Shown one piece after another: positions 7,284-14,512 of a stretch of DNA of 18,776 bases. A program made the position numbers and the translations under genes. This DNA comes from an uncultured Eubacteriales bacterium. GTDB taxonomy: Bacteria > Bacillota > Clostridia > Oscillospirales > CAG-272. The DNA lies in the NCBI GenBank assembly GCA_934526185.1, contig CAKTAA010000042.1:1-18776 (forward strand). Direction: 5' to 3'. Each line of letters starts with the position of its first letter. Position 1 is the stretch's first letter. The notes under the pieces are model-generated. The model worked only from the letters and a program-made list of their open reading frames with translations, was not told the origin of the DNA and ran no database searches.

Positions 7284-7853
7284 CTATTGCTTTGCAGGCG
7301 TTTTGTATCGATGCTTCAAACCCTCGTATGCGTCGGTCAGCATTGCACTGATTGTATCCCACTCCCAGTCCAAATAGGCGGTTGCAATCATCGTCGCGAT
7401 GCCGTGTACATAAATCCACATTTCGAGGTGAAACATATAAGCTTTTTCATAGGAAAATCCGGTGCTTTGCTGAATCATTTGAAGAATCTCGCGAAGCTCT
7501 GCCTCGTCCGACTCCTTTTTTTCTTTTGAGCGATCCCGCATGAAAAGGAGCTTGAAAAGCTCTTTCTCCTCCTTTGCAAATCGGATATATCCCATACCGC
7601 TCGCCTTGTAGGGAGGAAAATTTCCGCTTTTTGTTTCGTCTCTCAGACAGCGCTGATACAGTTTTTCTGCGGCTATTATTACCTCCTGTTGAAGTTCCTC
7701 CATATTTCGAAAAAGACTGAAAATCGGTTTTGATGAAGCACCCAGCTTAACGCCTACATCTCTGGCGGTAACAGAACCGATTCCGCTTTCCCGCACAATT
7801 TCCAAAGCGGCCTGTACAATTTCTTCCTTGGTGAATTTACATTTCGGCGGCAT
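7284..7853 (-). CDS. TetR/AcrR family repressor of the ABC operon
   Basis: The 189-aa protein has the N-terminal TetR helix-turn-helix (FTKEEIVQAALEIVRESGIG, then SVTARDVGVKLGASSKPIFSLF, about res 27-49). A helical ligand-binding domain follows, with an ELFKLLFMRD segment and a C-terminal WIYVHGIATMIATAYLDWE, as in the WHG-type C-terminal domain. ATG 7853 has AGGAGG five bases upstream. It is the first gene of the operon with the ABC ATPase and permease. A perfect 12-bp palindrome lies just after its own -10, so the protein most likely represses its own transcription and that of the exporter until a toxic or signal molecule binds. The ligand is unknown; autorepression is inferred from the operator position. 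Confidence 0.92.
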   Translation of the reverse strand: MPPKCKFTKEEIVQAALEIVRESGIGSVTARDVGVKLGASSKPIFSLFRNMEELQQEVIIAAEKLYQRCLRDETKSGNFPPYKASGMGYIRFAKEEKELFKLLFMRDRSKEKKESDEAELREILQMIQQSTGFSYEKAYMFHLEMWIYVHGIATMIATAYLDWEWDTISAMLTDAYEGLKHRYKTPAKQ

Positions 7854-7881
7854 GATATCCTCCTGTTCTGTTGGAAACGAT

Positions 7882-7893
7882 TGTTGCGCAACA
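7882..7893. promoter_or_regulatory. Candidate TetR operator palindrome
   Basis: TGTTGCGCAACA is a perfect 12-bp palindrome placed about 9 bases downstream of the tetR -10, overlapping the first transcribed bases. A bound repressor would block initiation. The symmetry is seen directly; the binding partner is inferred from the adjacent tetR gene. Confidence 0.7.
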
Positions 7894-7902
7894 TGTATTT
7901 CT

Positions 7903-7931
7903 ATTTTACTCTAAAAATAAGGCTTTGTCAA
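7903..7931 (-). promoter_or_regulatory. Promoter for the TetR-ABC operon
   Basis: On the minus strand TTGACA (7931-7926), a perfect -35, is followed 17 bp later by TAAAAT (7908-7903). The leader to the tetR start is about 40 bases and contains the palindrome. The -35 overlaps the -35 of the divergent promoter at 7925-7953. Confidence 0.78.
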
Positions 7932-7953
7932 CTGTTTTTTTTATCTTTATAAT
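7925..7953 (+). promoter_or_regulatory. Divergent promoter for the sigma-factor gene
   Basis: TTGTCA (7925-7930), 17 bp, TATAAT (7948-7953). Five of its six -35 bases are also the -35 of the opposite-strand tetR promoter, so only one polymerase can occupy the site at a time. The leader to the ATG at 8116 would be about 155 bases long. Confidence 0.68.
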
Positions 7954-8115
7954 TGGTGAAACAGAACGGCGGATGTCATGGAGGGACTTGGCAGAAGATT
8001 GTAAAGCTTCAAAAAATTGATAAAATGTATTTCAAATGACCTATCCGTTTTTATTTTCCTGCACTGTAAGGGTATAAATCATGATTTATAGTATTTTCGG
8101 GAAGGAGGGCGAAAT

Positions 8116-9711
8116 ATGGATGAAAAAGAGATTCTTCCGTTTGTTGAACCGATTTACCATTTTTGCCTGAGTCGATGCAGCAATCGCTGCGATGCCGAGG
8201 ACCTGTCAAGTGAAATTCTTTGCCACATTCTCATCGGGATGAAAAAGTATCGTATCAGAACGCCTGAGGCGTGGGTATGGCAAATTGCTCATAACCGTTA
8301 TGCACGGTGGCTTGACAGAAGAAGCAAGGAACGCAGCATCCTTTCCGGCGCGGAGTTGTCGGACATTGAGGATTCCGATTATTGCCGTGTCGACGAGGGG
8401 GCGGTCGAGGCGGAATACGACACCGTGTTTCGTTGCCTGCATTCACTTTCTGCGGAGTATCGCAATATTTTTGTAGACTATTACATCGGGGAAATGCCGG
8501 TCAGACAGCTTTCACAAAAATATGCCCTGCCCGAAACCACAATCAAATGGCGGCTCTATGACAGCCGCCGGAAAATCAGAGCTCGGATAGGAGAAGGAAA
8601 AATGGATCGGGTTTACAGTAGAATCAATTGGAATACCACGTGCTGTAACGGCAGTATGGATGCGGACAGATATCTGCACACACAGATAGCCCGCGCAATA
8701 TGCAGAGCCGCATACGAAATGCCGATGACAATTGAGGAACTCAGTCTTGCTGCCGGCATTCCGGCAATGTATATTGAGGATGAACTGCCGAGACTGGAAT
8801 ATGGCGATGCTATACGGAATATTGGCGGAAAATACGCGACCAATTTCATTATTTACAGCCTGCAGAATCAAGCGGAAACGCAACAAGCCAGCCAGCATTT
8901 GATACGTGAAATTGCTGATTGCTTTGAAAAGATTCTGAAAGGGAAGATTTCTGAAGAGGCTGCATTTTACGGCGGAAATTTCGGCGTCGGACGGCTTGGC
9001 TATATTGTGATACCGTATCTCCTGCGCAGAAAAATCCGGGACTTAAAAGAACGGCTTCATATGAGCAGCGGCAGTTATCCGCCGAGAAAGGACGGCGGAT
9101 ATGGCTGGTTTATTGTCGAGGAGACTGCAGATGAAAACGAAAGCTGTGCCGAATATATGGCAGGCTGCAACGTGGCGGGAGATGACAGCGGAAGCAGAAA
9201 CACCGACGGCGGCCATATTTATTACTATTGGTGCTCAAAGTATTTTGAAAACAATATCTATCACGGAGGCGGTACAAGATGGCTTATGGCGAAAGGAATT
9301 GTGCGGAAATGCGAAAGCGGAACGGTTCCGGAAGGTCTGCTCAGTGAGGATGACATTGTAAGATTGCTTCGGGTGAATTTGCTTGTCAAGGACAGCGGCA
9401 GATACAAACTGAATTTCCCGTGCTTTACACAAGAAGAATTTTCAGCCTTTACAGCCGCATACGAGATTCAGGGAGAAAATATGGATAAAATGATTTCCGA
9501 GTGGATTGTGTCCGCAAAAAGGAGTTTTGAAAGATTTGTTCCGAAGCGCTTGCATGACCAGATCAATCAATGGATTTCCGTATATGCAGGTCGGCTCACG
9601 GGATACACTGTTGAGGAGCTTATCCGCAGGGGCGTTCTCGAAAAACCGTGTGTTGAAATTCCGCTGACAAACGGCGTGTTCTATGTTGAAGGAGATTATA
9701 TAAATCCTTAA
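8116..9711 (+). CDS. Sigma-70/ECF-like sigma factor with long C-terminal extension
   Basis: The first 160 residues are an ECF-type sigma factor. Region 2 spans about res 5-75 (SNRCDAEDLSSEILCHIL, TPEAWVWQIAHNRYARWLDRR); region 4 spans about res 107-157 (LHSLSAEYRNIFVDYYIGEM and a helix-turn-helix with QLSQKYALPETTIKWRLYDSR). Ordinary ECF factors end there, but this protein continues for about 370 residues. The extension begins with what looks like another winged helix (MTIEELSLAAGIPAMYIEDEL, wing GDAIRNIGGKYATNF). It then has a Gly/Tyr-rich middle (GGYGWFIVEE, GGHIYYYWCSKYFENN) and a basic helical C-terminal part of no family I recognise. ATG 8116 has AAGGAGG seven bases upstream. No anti-sigma gene is adjacent, so the extension may sense a signal or restrain the sigma core; that is inference. 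Confidence 0.85.
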   Translation: MDEKEILPFVEPIYHFCLSRCSNRCDAEDLSSEILCHILIGMKKYRIRTPEAWVWQIAHNRYARWLDRRSKERSILSGAELSDIEDSDYCRVDEGAVEAEYDTVFRCLHSLSAEYRNIFVDYYIGEMPVRQLSQKYALPETTIKWRLYDSRRKIRARIGEGKMDRVYSRINWNTTCCNGSMDADRYLHTQIARAICRAAYEMPMTIEELSLAAGIPAMYIEDELPRLEYGDAIRNIGGKYATNFIIYSLQNQAETQQASQHLIREIADCFEKILKGKISEEAAFYGGNFGVGRLGYIVIPYLLRRKIRDLKERLHMSSGSYPPRKDGGYGWFIVEETADENESCAEYMAGCNVAGDDSGSRNTDGGHIYYYWCSKYFENNIYHGGGTRWLMAKGIVRKCESGTVPEGLLSEDDIVRLLRVNLLVKDSGRYKLNFPCFTQEEFSAFTAAYEIQGENMDKMISEWIVSAKRSFERFVPKRLHDQINQWISVYAGRLTGYTVEELIRRGVLEKPCVEIPLTNGVFYVEGDYINP

Positions 9712-9780
9712 AAAGGAAATTCTCTCTTATGAAATGAATTCCTGTCCTGACGGCATAAATTACGCGGGAGCCGGTTGTCT

Positions 9781-9815
9781 AAAGGCAGTGCCGAAAGTTT
9801 CTTTTGGCACGGCCT
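9781..9815 (+). terminator. 15-bp-stem hairpin after the sigma-factor gene
   Basis: AAGGC (9781-9785) pairs with GCCTT (9811-9815), and GTGCCGAAAG (9787-9796) pairs with CTTTTGGCAC (9800-9809) around a TTT loop, with one A-G mismatch and one G-T pair. It sits 70 bp after the stop of the sigma-factor gene. The tail is only mildly T-rich, so termination may be weak. Confidence 0.5.
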
Positions 9816-9909
9816 TGCTTTGCTGTTACCTGTTCAGCAAAAATACAGTACATGCAGGAAAGGGTTTTATTTCCGTTTGGACTTTTGTATATTTTTTTGC
9901 GCAAGGGAA

Positions 9910-9938
9910 TTGCATTTTTTTGTCGATTGTGCTATACT
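9910..9938 (+). promoter_or_regulatory. Promoter for the two-TM protein gene
   Basis: TTGCAT (9910-9915), 17 bp, TATACT (9933-9938), about 60 bp upstream of the ATG at 10001. With the hairpin at 9781-9815 it separates this gene from the sigma-factor gene. Confidence 0.7.
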
Positions 9939-10000
9939 ATTCTATATGGAAAATTCCCTGTGGAGGAACTTTCAAATCAAAACAGAAACGAGGAGAACTT

Positions 10001-10636
10001 ATGCGAGACAAGAATGTTTATGAATTAGCGGTTAAAAAGAAAGTGGAGGGAACTTTCAAATGGGTCCGCGCAGCAGTCATAGCGGGATATGTCCTGCTGA
10101 CACTTGCCATCATTATAGTTGCAAACATTACAAAGATCGGGGCTATTTTTATCGTTATCGTTCCGATGATACTGCTTTTCATCGTCATACCTGCTACTTG
10201 GCGTTTCGTCGACATTGAATATTACTACCGTATCGGGTTGGATAACAATACCAATAAGAAGCTGACGATGGATTATGTTCAGAAGGTGACTTTCTGGGTA
10301 GAGCGTGTTCAGGGCAAAAAAAATCGTGTAGCGCAGTCGGGAAAACGTGCTGCGGATATCAGCCGTACAGTGGTTTATACAGACGTTCCGGTAAGTGATT
10401 TAGAGCTTGTAGCACCGTATAAGGAGGATTACAAAAAGCAGCTTGATGAGGATAAAAGCATAAAGCATCGGTATTGGGCTCTTCCCTCGCTTCAATCGCC
10501 CAATGCGTACTATGCCGTCTACAAAAACGGTAAGGACGAAAAATGTGCCGTTATATTCGAAGGAACCAATGAAGCGATTAAAATGCTGAGTACCTATAAC
10601 AAGGAAAAAGTTGTGGTAACCGAGCTTTCTTATTAA
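10001..10636 (+). CDS. Membrane protein with two TM segments, function unknown
   Basis: I do not recognise the family. The 211-aa product has a short basic N-terminal part (MRDKNVYELAVKKKVEGTFK), two membrane segments (about res 22-42 and 45-66) and a soluble domain of about 145 residues. That domain starts DIEYYYRIG and includes TMDYVQKVTFWVERVQ, VVYTDVPVSDLELVAPYKE and a Tyr-rich SPNAYYAVYKNGKDEKCAVIFEG. Two TM helices followed by such a beta-rich domain recalls small membrane proteins with PH-like domains, but this is a guess. ATG 10001 has AGGAG six bases upstream; the frame stays open upstream to 9734, but that part covers the promoter at 9910-9938 and has no ribosome site. A lipoprotein gene follows 90 bp downstream and may share the transcript. 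Confidence 0.75.
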   Translation: MRDKNVYELAVKKKVEGTFKWVRAAVIAGYVLLTLAIIIVANITKIGAIFIVIVPMILLFIVIPATWRFVDIEYYYRIGLDNNTNKKLTMDYVQKVTFWVERVQGKKNRVAQSGKRAADISRTVVYTDVPVSDLELVAPYKEDYKKQLDEDKSIKHRYWALPSLQSPNAYYAVYKNGKDEKCAVIFEGTNEAIKMLSTYNKEKVVVTELSY

Positions 10637-10726
10637 TAATTCCGCGGTGAAATACATATGATGTACCATTCACGTGCGCCGCTTGACGGAGCATTTTCCG
10701 ATAACGGTGAAAGGTACGGTCAATGT

Positions 10727-11272
10727 ATGGCAATGAAAGCTGTAAAAATTTTATGCAAAGGGATTCTGTTAATAGTCTGTGCAATGTGGCTTTTTGGATG
10801 TACTCCCTCTGGGGAACCGTCCTCCTCCGCACTTCTCGGCTATCGGCAGAATCCCTTTTCCTGCGACATAACAGTTTCAACAGGGAACCGAAAGCCGCAG
10901 AAATATCATATGATTCATACTGATGAAGACAGTTTTTCGCTCCGCAATCCGTCCTATGACGAATCCTATACAGTTACAACATCGAATGGGACGGAGGCAG
11001 TGTTAGCTGTCGGTGAAATGAAAATTCCTCTGCGGCTGCACACATCTGGCGGAATCGGACTGCTTCGCAATCTGCTGTTTGACTTCGGTGAGTCAGAGGG
11101 CGATCTTGACGTTGAAGTAAAGGAGGAGAACGGAACCTCTTATTATTTGCTGCGGGATGGTGCGGCTGAATTCTTATTTGACATGGAGACCTGCCTTCCC
11201 AAGAAAATTACATATAACAGCGAGCAGGAAACGACGATAATTTTGATGGAAAATCTGTCGTTTTTGCCATAA
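10727..11272 (+). CDS. Putative lipoprotein, LolA-like fold possible
   Basis: The 181-aa product begins with a lipoprotein signal peptide, MAMKAVKILCKGILLIVCAM, followed by the lipobox LFGC with the lipidated Cys at about res 25. The mature part is a string of alternating beta-like segments (FSCDITVSTG, QKYHMIHTDEDSFSL, SYTVTTSNGTEAVLAVG, TSYYLLRDGAAEFLFDMET, CLPKKITY). Its pattern of polar strands and a closing PKKITYN phrase is reminiscent of the LolA-like fold seen in clostridial outer-surface lipoproteins; this is tentative. The start is uncertain: ATG 10727 gives the best signal peptide but the only ribosome-site-like bases (GAAAGG) are about 12 bases away, and ATG 10733 or 10658 are possible. 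It ends 70 bp before a strong hairpin and follows the two-TM gene. Confidence 0.75.
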   Translation: MAMKAVKILCKGILLIVCAMWLFGCTPSGEPSSSALLGYRQNPFSCDITVSTGNRKPQKYHMIHTDEDSFSLRNPSYDESYTVTTSNGTEAVLAVGEMKIPLRLHTSGGIGLLRNLLFDFGESEGDLDVEVKEENGTSYYLLRDGAAEFLFDMETCLPKKITYNSEQETTIILMENLSFLP

Positions 11273-11341
11273 ATCAGCGTTGAATCAGGTATACTGTACT
11301 CAGCAAAAATTTATTCCTGCATTCTGCTGTAGAATGGCAAT

Positions 11342-11378
11342 AGATGCCCCGTCATGAGAAATGGCGGGGCATCTTTGG
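11342..11378 (+). terminator. Strong hairpin after the lipoprotein gene
   Basis: AGATGCCCCG (11342-11351) pairs with CGGGGCATCT (11365-11374), extended inward by a T-G and CAT/ATG pairs around a GAGAA loop, 14 pairs in all. A short TTT follows. It is placed 70 bp after the lipoprotein stop and before the thiolase promoter. Confidence 0.7.
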
Positions 11379-11475
11379 ATTATGAGGCCTTTTGAGCAGA
11401 GACTGACTGACGACACCGCTGCGGCAGAGCGTTGAAAAGCGGTCGGCGGAACCGGAGGAAGCTGTTTTCAGCAGG

Positions 11476-11504
11476 TTGTGTAGAAAATCGGTTTCCAGTA
11501 CAAT
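11476..11504 (+). promoter_or_regulatory. Promoter for the thiolase gene
   Basis: TTGTGT (11476-11481), 17 bp, TACAAT (11499-11504). The leader to the ATG at 11615 is about 105 bases. A GGGAGGAAG run at 11579-11587 lies too far upstream of the ATG to be its ribosome site. Confidence 0.6.
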
Positions 11505-11614
11505 ACATTTGTGTTATGGACAAAAGAAAAGTATGTTTTTCAAAAAGCGGCACGCTGCAGAAGGAATTTCGGCGAAAGGGAGGAAGCTTTCAAGACACGA
11601 AAGCAAACATATAC

Positions 11615-12754
11615 ATGAAACGGATAGCTGTTATAGCAGCCAAGCGAAGCCCGAACGGAAAAGTTCCCGGAGAGATGAATGCGGTCGGTGAAACTGATTT
11701 GCTGGCACAGGTTTTCTCCTCTGTTTCGGCGGGATATCAGAATATAATTACTGAGGCGATTGCAGGCTCGGCTTTTCCGATAGAGCGAGACAATCTTTGC
11801 AGAAAGGCAACGCTTATGGCAGGGCTTCCCGTATCCATCCCGGCAAGCACGGTAAGCAAAACCTGTGCATCATCCGATCAGGCACTGCTCATGGGCTGCC
11901 GATCTGTTTGGGGCGGCGGTCAGGGGGCATATCTGGTTGGCGGGTGCGAAAACATCGGACAAAATTCCTATACGCTTCATTTTTTGAAGAGAAACATAAA
12001 AGCCGCATGGAAAGGAAATTTGCCGGAGTTTGATACGGCTTGTGACGGGTTTCAGGAAAACGATATGTCGATCATTGCTGAAATTTTAGCGAGGAAACAT
12101 GGCATAACACGAGATGAACAGGACAGCTTTACGCTAAATAGCTGGAAGCGCGCACAGGAGGCTTGTGCAAAAGGCAAGTTTCATAATGAAATTCTCCCGA
12201 TAAAGGAGCCTTATCTGGCGATCGACGAATGGCTGAGAGAGGAACGAACAGATACCATGCTGGGGGAGGCAAAGCCGATGTTTATCCGAGGAGGAACGGT
12301 CACACAGTACAATGCAGCGGCTATGTGCAGTTGTGCGGCGGCCATGCTGATAATGGAGGAGGCGGAGGCAAGCAGTTTACAGATTAGGCCGCTGGGATAT
12401 ATTTTGGACGGCGTGTCTACAGCGGTTCCGCCGGAGCGTACGGGTTACGCCATGGAGGATTGCGTCGGAAAGCTGCTGAAACGAAATCGTTTGAAAACAG
12501 ACGATATCTCTTTGTATGAAATCAACGAATCCTTTGCTGCGCAGGCGCTCAGTACCATACGGCAGTTGGGGATTCCGAAAGAAAAGGTCAACGTCAACGG
12601 GGGAAATCTGGCCTTGGGATATCCTATAGGGGCTACGGGAATGCGGATGAGCATCACGCTTCTCTACGAAATGCGGCGCCGGGAATGCCCTTACGGCGTC
12701 AGCGTCATGTGTGCCGGCGGAAATATGGCTAATGCTTTTTTATATCAAGTTTAA
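11615..12754 (+). CDS. Divergent thiolase (acetyl-CoA C-acetyltransferase family)
   Basis: Thiolases join or split acyl-CoA units, for example two acetyl-CoA to acetoacetyl-CoA in butyrate and acetone pathways. The 379-aa length and fold match: MKRIAVIAAKRSPNGK at the start, the nucleophile Cys84 in KTCASSDQ (usually VCGSG), NESFAAQALS (N304), GGNLALGYPIGATG and a C-terminal MCAGGN with the general-base Cys366. The catalytic His of the universal GHP motif is replaced by Tyr336, and the usual NASGINDGAAA patch reads YNAAAMCSCAAA. Catalysis may therefore be altered or lost. ATG 11615 gives the family's normal start, but only weak ribosome-site bases precede it; upstream in-frame starts (11519, 11432) are less likely. 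It stands alone, without crotonase or dehydrogenase partners, so its pathway is unclear. Confidence 0.85.
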   Translation: MKRIAVIAAKRSPNGKVPGEMNAVGETDLLAQVFSSVSAGYQNIITEAIAGSAFPIERDNLCRKATLMAGLPVSIPASTVSKTCASSDQALLMGCRSVWGGGQGAYLVGGCENIGQNSYTLHFLKRNIKAAWKGNLPEFDTACDGFQENDMSIIAEILARKHGITRDEQDSFTLNSWKRAQEACAKGKFHNEILPIKEPYLAIDEWLREERTDTMLGEAKPMFIRGGTVTQYNAAAMCSCAAAMLIMEEAEASSLQIRPLGYILDGVSTAVPPERTGYAMEDCVGKLLKRNRLKTDDISLYEINESFAAQALSTIRQLGIPKEKVNVNGGNLALGYPIGATGMRMSITLLYEMRRRECPYGVSVMCAGGNMANAFLYQV

Positions 12755-12842
12755 AAGCTATTTAGTAAGAAAATACGCATCCTCCGGTTTCTTTTCCAGC
12801 GTTGGTTCAATGAATTCTGCTGTGCCTAAAAAGCTCTTTTGT

Positions 12843-12900
12843 CCGTCTGATTTAAGAAAACTGATATGATATTTTCTTAAAATCAGATGGATTTTACTTT
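12843..12900 (+). terminator. Long hairpin with T-rich tail after the thiolase gene
   Basis: The arms 12843-12860 and 12872-12890 (cores GATTTAAGAAAA and TTTTCTTAAAATC) pair over about 18 bp with one bulged base and one G-T pair, around a loop at 12861-12871. ATTTTACTTTTT follows. It lies 90 bp after the thiolase stop and is a likely terminator, though it could also be the end of a small decayed element. Confidence 0.6.
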
Positions 12901-13078
12901 TTAGTTATAATTATCGTACTATTTATTGCCGGTCTGTATTTCAGTTTCCATACGACAAGCAGGCAGAGGTGTCAGCAACTCTGAGAATGGGCAATGAAGT
13001 GGAATTCACTCGTATGTTGAGGTTACCGAATTGCCCAGTTGGTTTTTTGACGGAAACTTATAAAACCCCGAGAATCTG
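12887..13078 (+). pseudogene. Possible remnant of a small membrane-anchored protein gene
   Basis: One frame reads as a membrane helix (LVIIIVLFIAGLYFSF, from 12901). From 12948 a different frame continues as a coherent soluble stretch (PYDKQAEVSATLRMGNEVEF, then FLTETYKTPRI) and stops at about 13078. Joining them, and joining the helix to an ATG at 12887, needs two single-base changes. No ribosome site is visible. I see this as probable gene debris filling most of the 450-bp gap between the thiolase and ychF; it may also be chance. Confidence 0.25.
12988..13048 (+). terminator. Hairpin followed by six T's
   Basis: TGGGCAAT (12988-12995) pairs with ATTGCCCA (13030-13037), enclosing a smaller AGTG/CACT stem, and six T's follow at 13043-13048. 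It could be a second terminator before the ychF promoters. No T-box or other named leader motif is present. Confidence 0.4.
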
Positions 13079-13120
13079 ATCAATTCGTCAGTAACAAGCC
13101 GATAATTTAAGCTGAACCTA

Positions 13121-13149
13121 TTGAAAATCAGGTGCCATTGCGATATAAT
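13121..13149 (+). promoter_or_regulatory. Upstream promoter (P1) of the ychF unit
   Basis: TTGAAA (13121-13126), 17 bp, TATAAT (13144-13149). It is the stronger of two tandem promoters before the small ORF and ychF and gives a leader of about 47 bases to the ATG at 13203. Confidence 0.7.
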
Positions 13150-13161
13150 ATACAATATTGA

Positions 13162-13190
13162 TTGGCTCTTTTCCTCGATTTCTATATAAT
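13162..13190 (+). promoter_or_regulatory. Downstream promoter (P2) of the ychF unit
   Basis: TTGGCT (13162-13167), 17 bp, TATAAT (13185-13190). Its transcript would begin near 13197, only about six bases before the ATG at 13203. From this start the small ORF would be almost leaderless, and most of the ORF would serve as a long leader for ychF. Confidence 0.5.
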
Positions 13191-13202
13191 AAAGAGTTAA
13201 AA

Positions 13203-13421
13203 ATGAAAAAAAGGGAAACGATACGGCGAGGTCATTTGAAAGCTGCAAGAGCAGGCGGGCGCCTCGTACAGCCTAAAGCATTTCGGCTGAAGAATACGCC
13301 GGCCTTCAAGGTTCACAAGAAGCATGATGCCAAAGGAAATGAAGCAATTTTTGCAAAATGTGCGGTAACCATTATCCAAACACCGCAAATCATTGAAATC
13401 AAAGGAGATTTGAATAGATGA
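13203..13421 (+). CDS. Small basic protein overlapping the ychF start, hypothetical
   Basis: This 72-aa ORF is not recognised. Its first half is strongly basic (MKKRETIRRGHLKAARAGGR, then PKAFRLKN), and the second half looks like a beta strand pair (IFAKCAVTIIQTPQIIEIKG). The stop codon overlaps the ychF start as ATGA (13418-13421), which would couple the two genes. The ribosome site before 13203 is poor (AAAGAG), and a promoter immediately upstream leaves little leader, so the ORF could be fortuitous; the in-frame start at 13158 is not better. The codons look plausible for coding. If real, it may be a nucleic-acid-binding or ribosome-associated partner of YchF, but that is only suggested by charge and position. 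Confidence 0.4.
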   Translation: MKKRETIRRGHLKAARAGGRLVQPKAFRLKNTPAFKVHKKHDAKGNEAIFAKCAVTIIQTPQIIEIKGDLNR

Positions 13422-14512
13422 AATTAGGTATCGTCGGATTGCCAAATGTAGGCAAATCCACATTGTTTAACGCTTTGACAAACGCTGGAGCTGCTTCCGC
13501 AAATTATCCGTTTTGCACGATTGAACCGAATGTAGGTGTCGTAACAGTTCCGGACGAACGTCTGAATGCGCTCGCTGCTTTACATCGGCCGGAAAAAATC
13601 ACGCCGGCTGTTATAGAATTTGTCGATATTGCAGGGCTTGTGAAGGGTGCGTCACAGGGAGAGGGACTTGGAAACAAGTTTCTTTCTCATATCCGTGAGG
13701 TCGATGCAATCATTCACGTCGTCCGGTGCTTTGCGGACAGCAACATCATACATGTGTCGGGGGGAATCGATCCGGTAAGCGATGCGGAGACCATCAACAC
13801 CGAGTTGATGCTGTCGGATTTGGAGCTGGTGGAGAGACGTTTGGAGCGAGTAAAGAAGCAGCTTAAGGGAGACAAAAGCCTTGAGTCTGAGATGGAAGTG
13901 CTTCAGCGCGTGTTTAACGCGCTTTCCGAGGGCGAATCGGTCCGCGGAATGGAGTTTGATGAAACAGAGCGGCAGCTTGTTTCCGCACTGCCACTGCTCA
14001 GCATGAAGCCAGTTATATATGCGGCGAACATCAGCGAGGATGATGTGGGGGGCGATCTGACGGAAAATCCCTATTATGAGAGCTTACGAAGTTTTGCCGA
14101 TAAGGAACGGGCGGAAATTCTTCCTGTGTGCGCGGCTATCGAGGCCGAGATTGCAGAGCTTGCAGATGAGGAAAAAAGTGAATTTCTGAAAGAACTCGGC
14201 ATCCGCGAGAGCGGACTGGATCAGTTAATTCGCAAGAGCTATGCGCTCCTTGGACTGATCAGCTTTCTGACAGCGGGACAGCCGGAGGTACGCGCATGGA
14301 CAATCAGGAAGGGTACCAAAGCGCCGCAGGCTGCGGGTAAAATACACTCAGATATTGAGCGGGGCTTTATACGTGCAGAGGTGATCGCCTTCGACGATCT
14401 TATGCGTGCTGGAAATATGAGCGCGGCTAAAGACAAGGGACTGGTTCGCAGCGAGGGCAAGGATTATGTTATGCAGGACGGCGACATTGTCTTGTTCCGT
14501 TTCAATGTGTAA
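13418..14512 (+). CDS. ychF: Redox-regulated ATPase YchF (Obg family)
   Basis: YchF (OLA1) is a universally conserved P-loop protein that binds ribosomes and hydrolyses ATP rather than GTP. The 364-aa protein has Walker A GLPNVGKS (res 7-14), the DIAGLVKGAS switch (res 70-79), a coiled-coil insert around res 130-170 (LELVERRLERVKKQL), and NISE at res 204-207 in place of the NKxD guanine motif, the hallmark of ATP specificity. The TGS domain closes the protein (RAWTIRKGTKAPQAAG, then HSDIERGFIRAEVI). AAAGGAG lies ten bases upstream of ATG 13418. Two tandem promoters upstream and overlap with a small ORF suggest a constitutive unit. Length and motifs are complete. Confidence 0.97.
   Translation: MKLGIVGLPNVGKSTLFNALTNAGAASANYPFCTIEPNVGVVTVPDERLNALAALHRPEKITPAVIEFVDIAGLVKGASQGEGLGNKFLSHIREVDAIIHVVRCFADSNIIHVSGGIDPVSDAETINTELMLSDLELVERRLERVKKQLKGDKSLESEMEVLQRVFNALSEGESVRGMEFDETERQLVSALPLLSMKPVIYAANISEDDVGGDLTENPYYESLRSFADKERAEILPVCAAIEAEIAELADEEKSEFLKELGIRESGLDQLIRKSYALLGLISFLTAGQPEVRAWTIRKGTKAPQAAGKIHSDIERGFIRAEVIAFDDLMRAGNMSAAKDKGLVRSEGKDYVMQDGDIVLFRFNV

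Noticed and set aside
12989..13048. T-box or other riboswitch before the ychF unit.
   Set aside because: The stem and T-run look like a terminator, but conserved T-box or known riboswitch bases are missing, and the promoters lie downstream of it.
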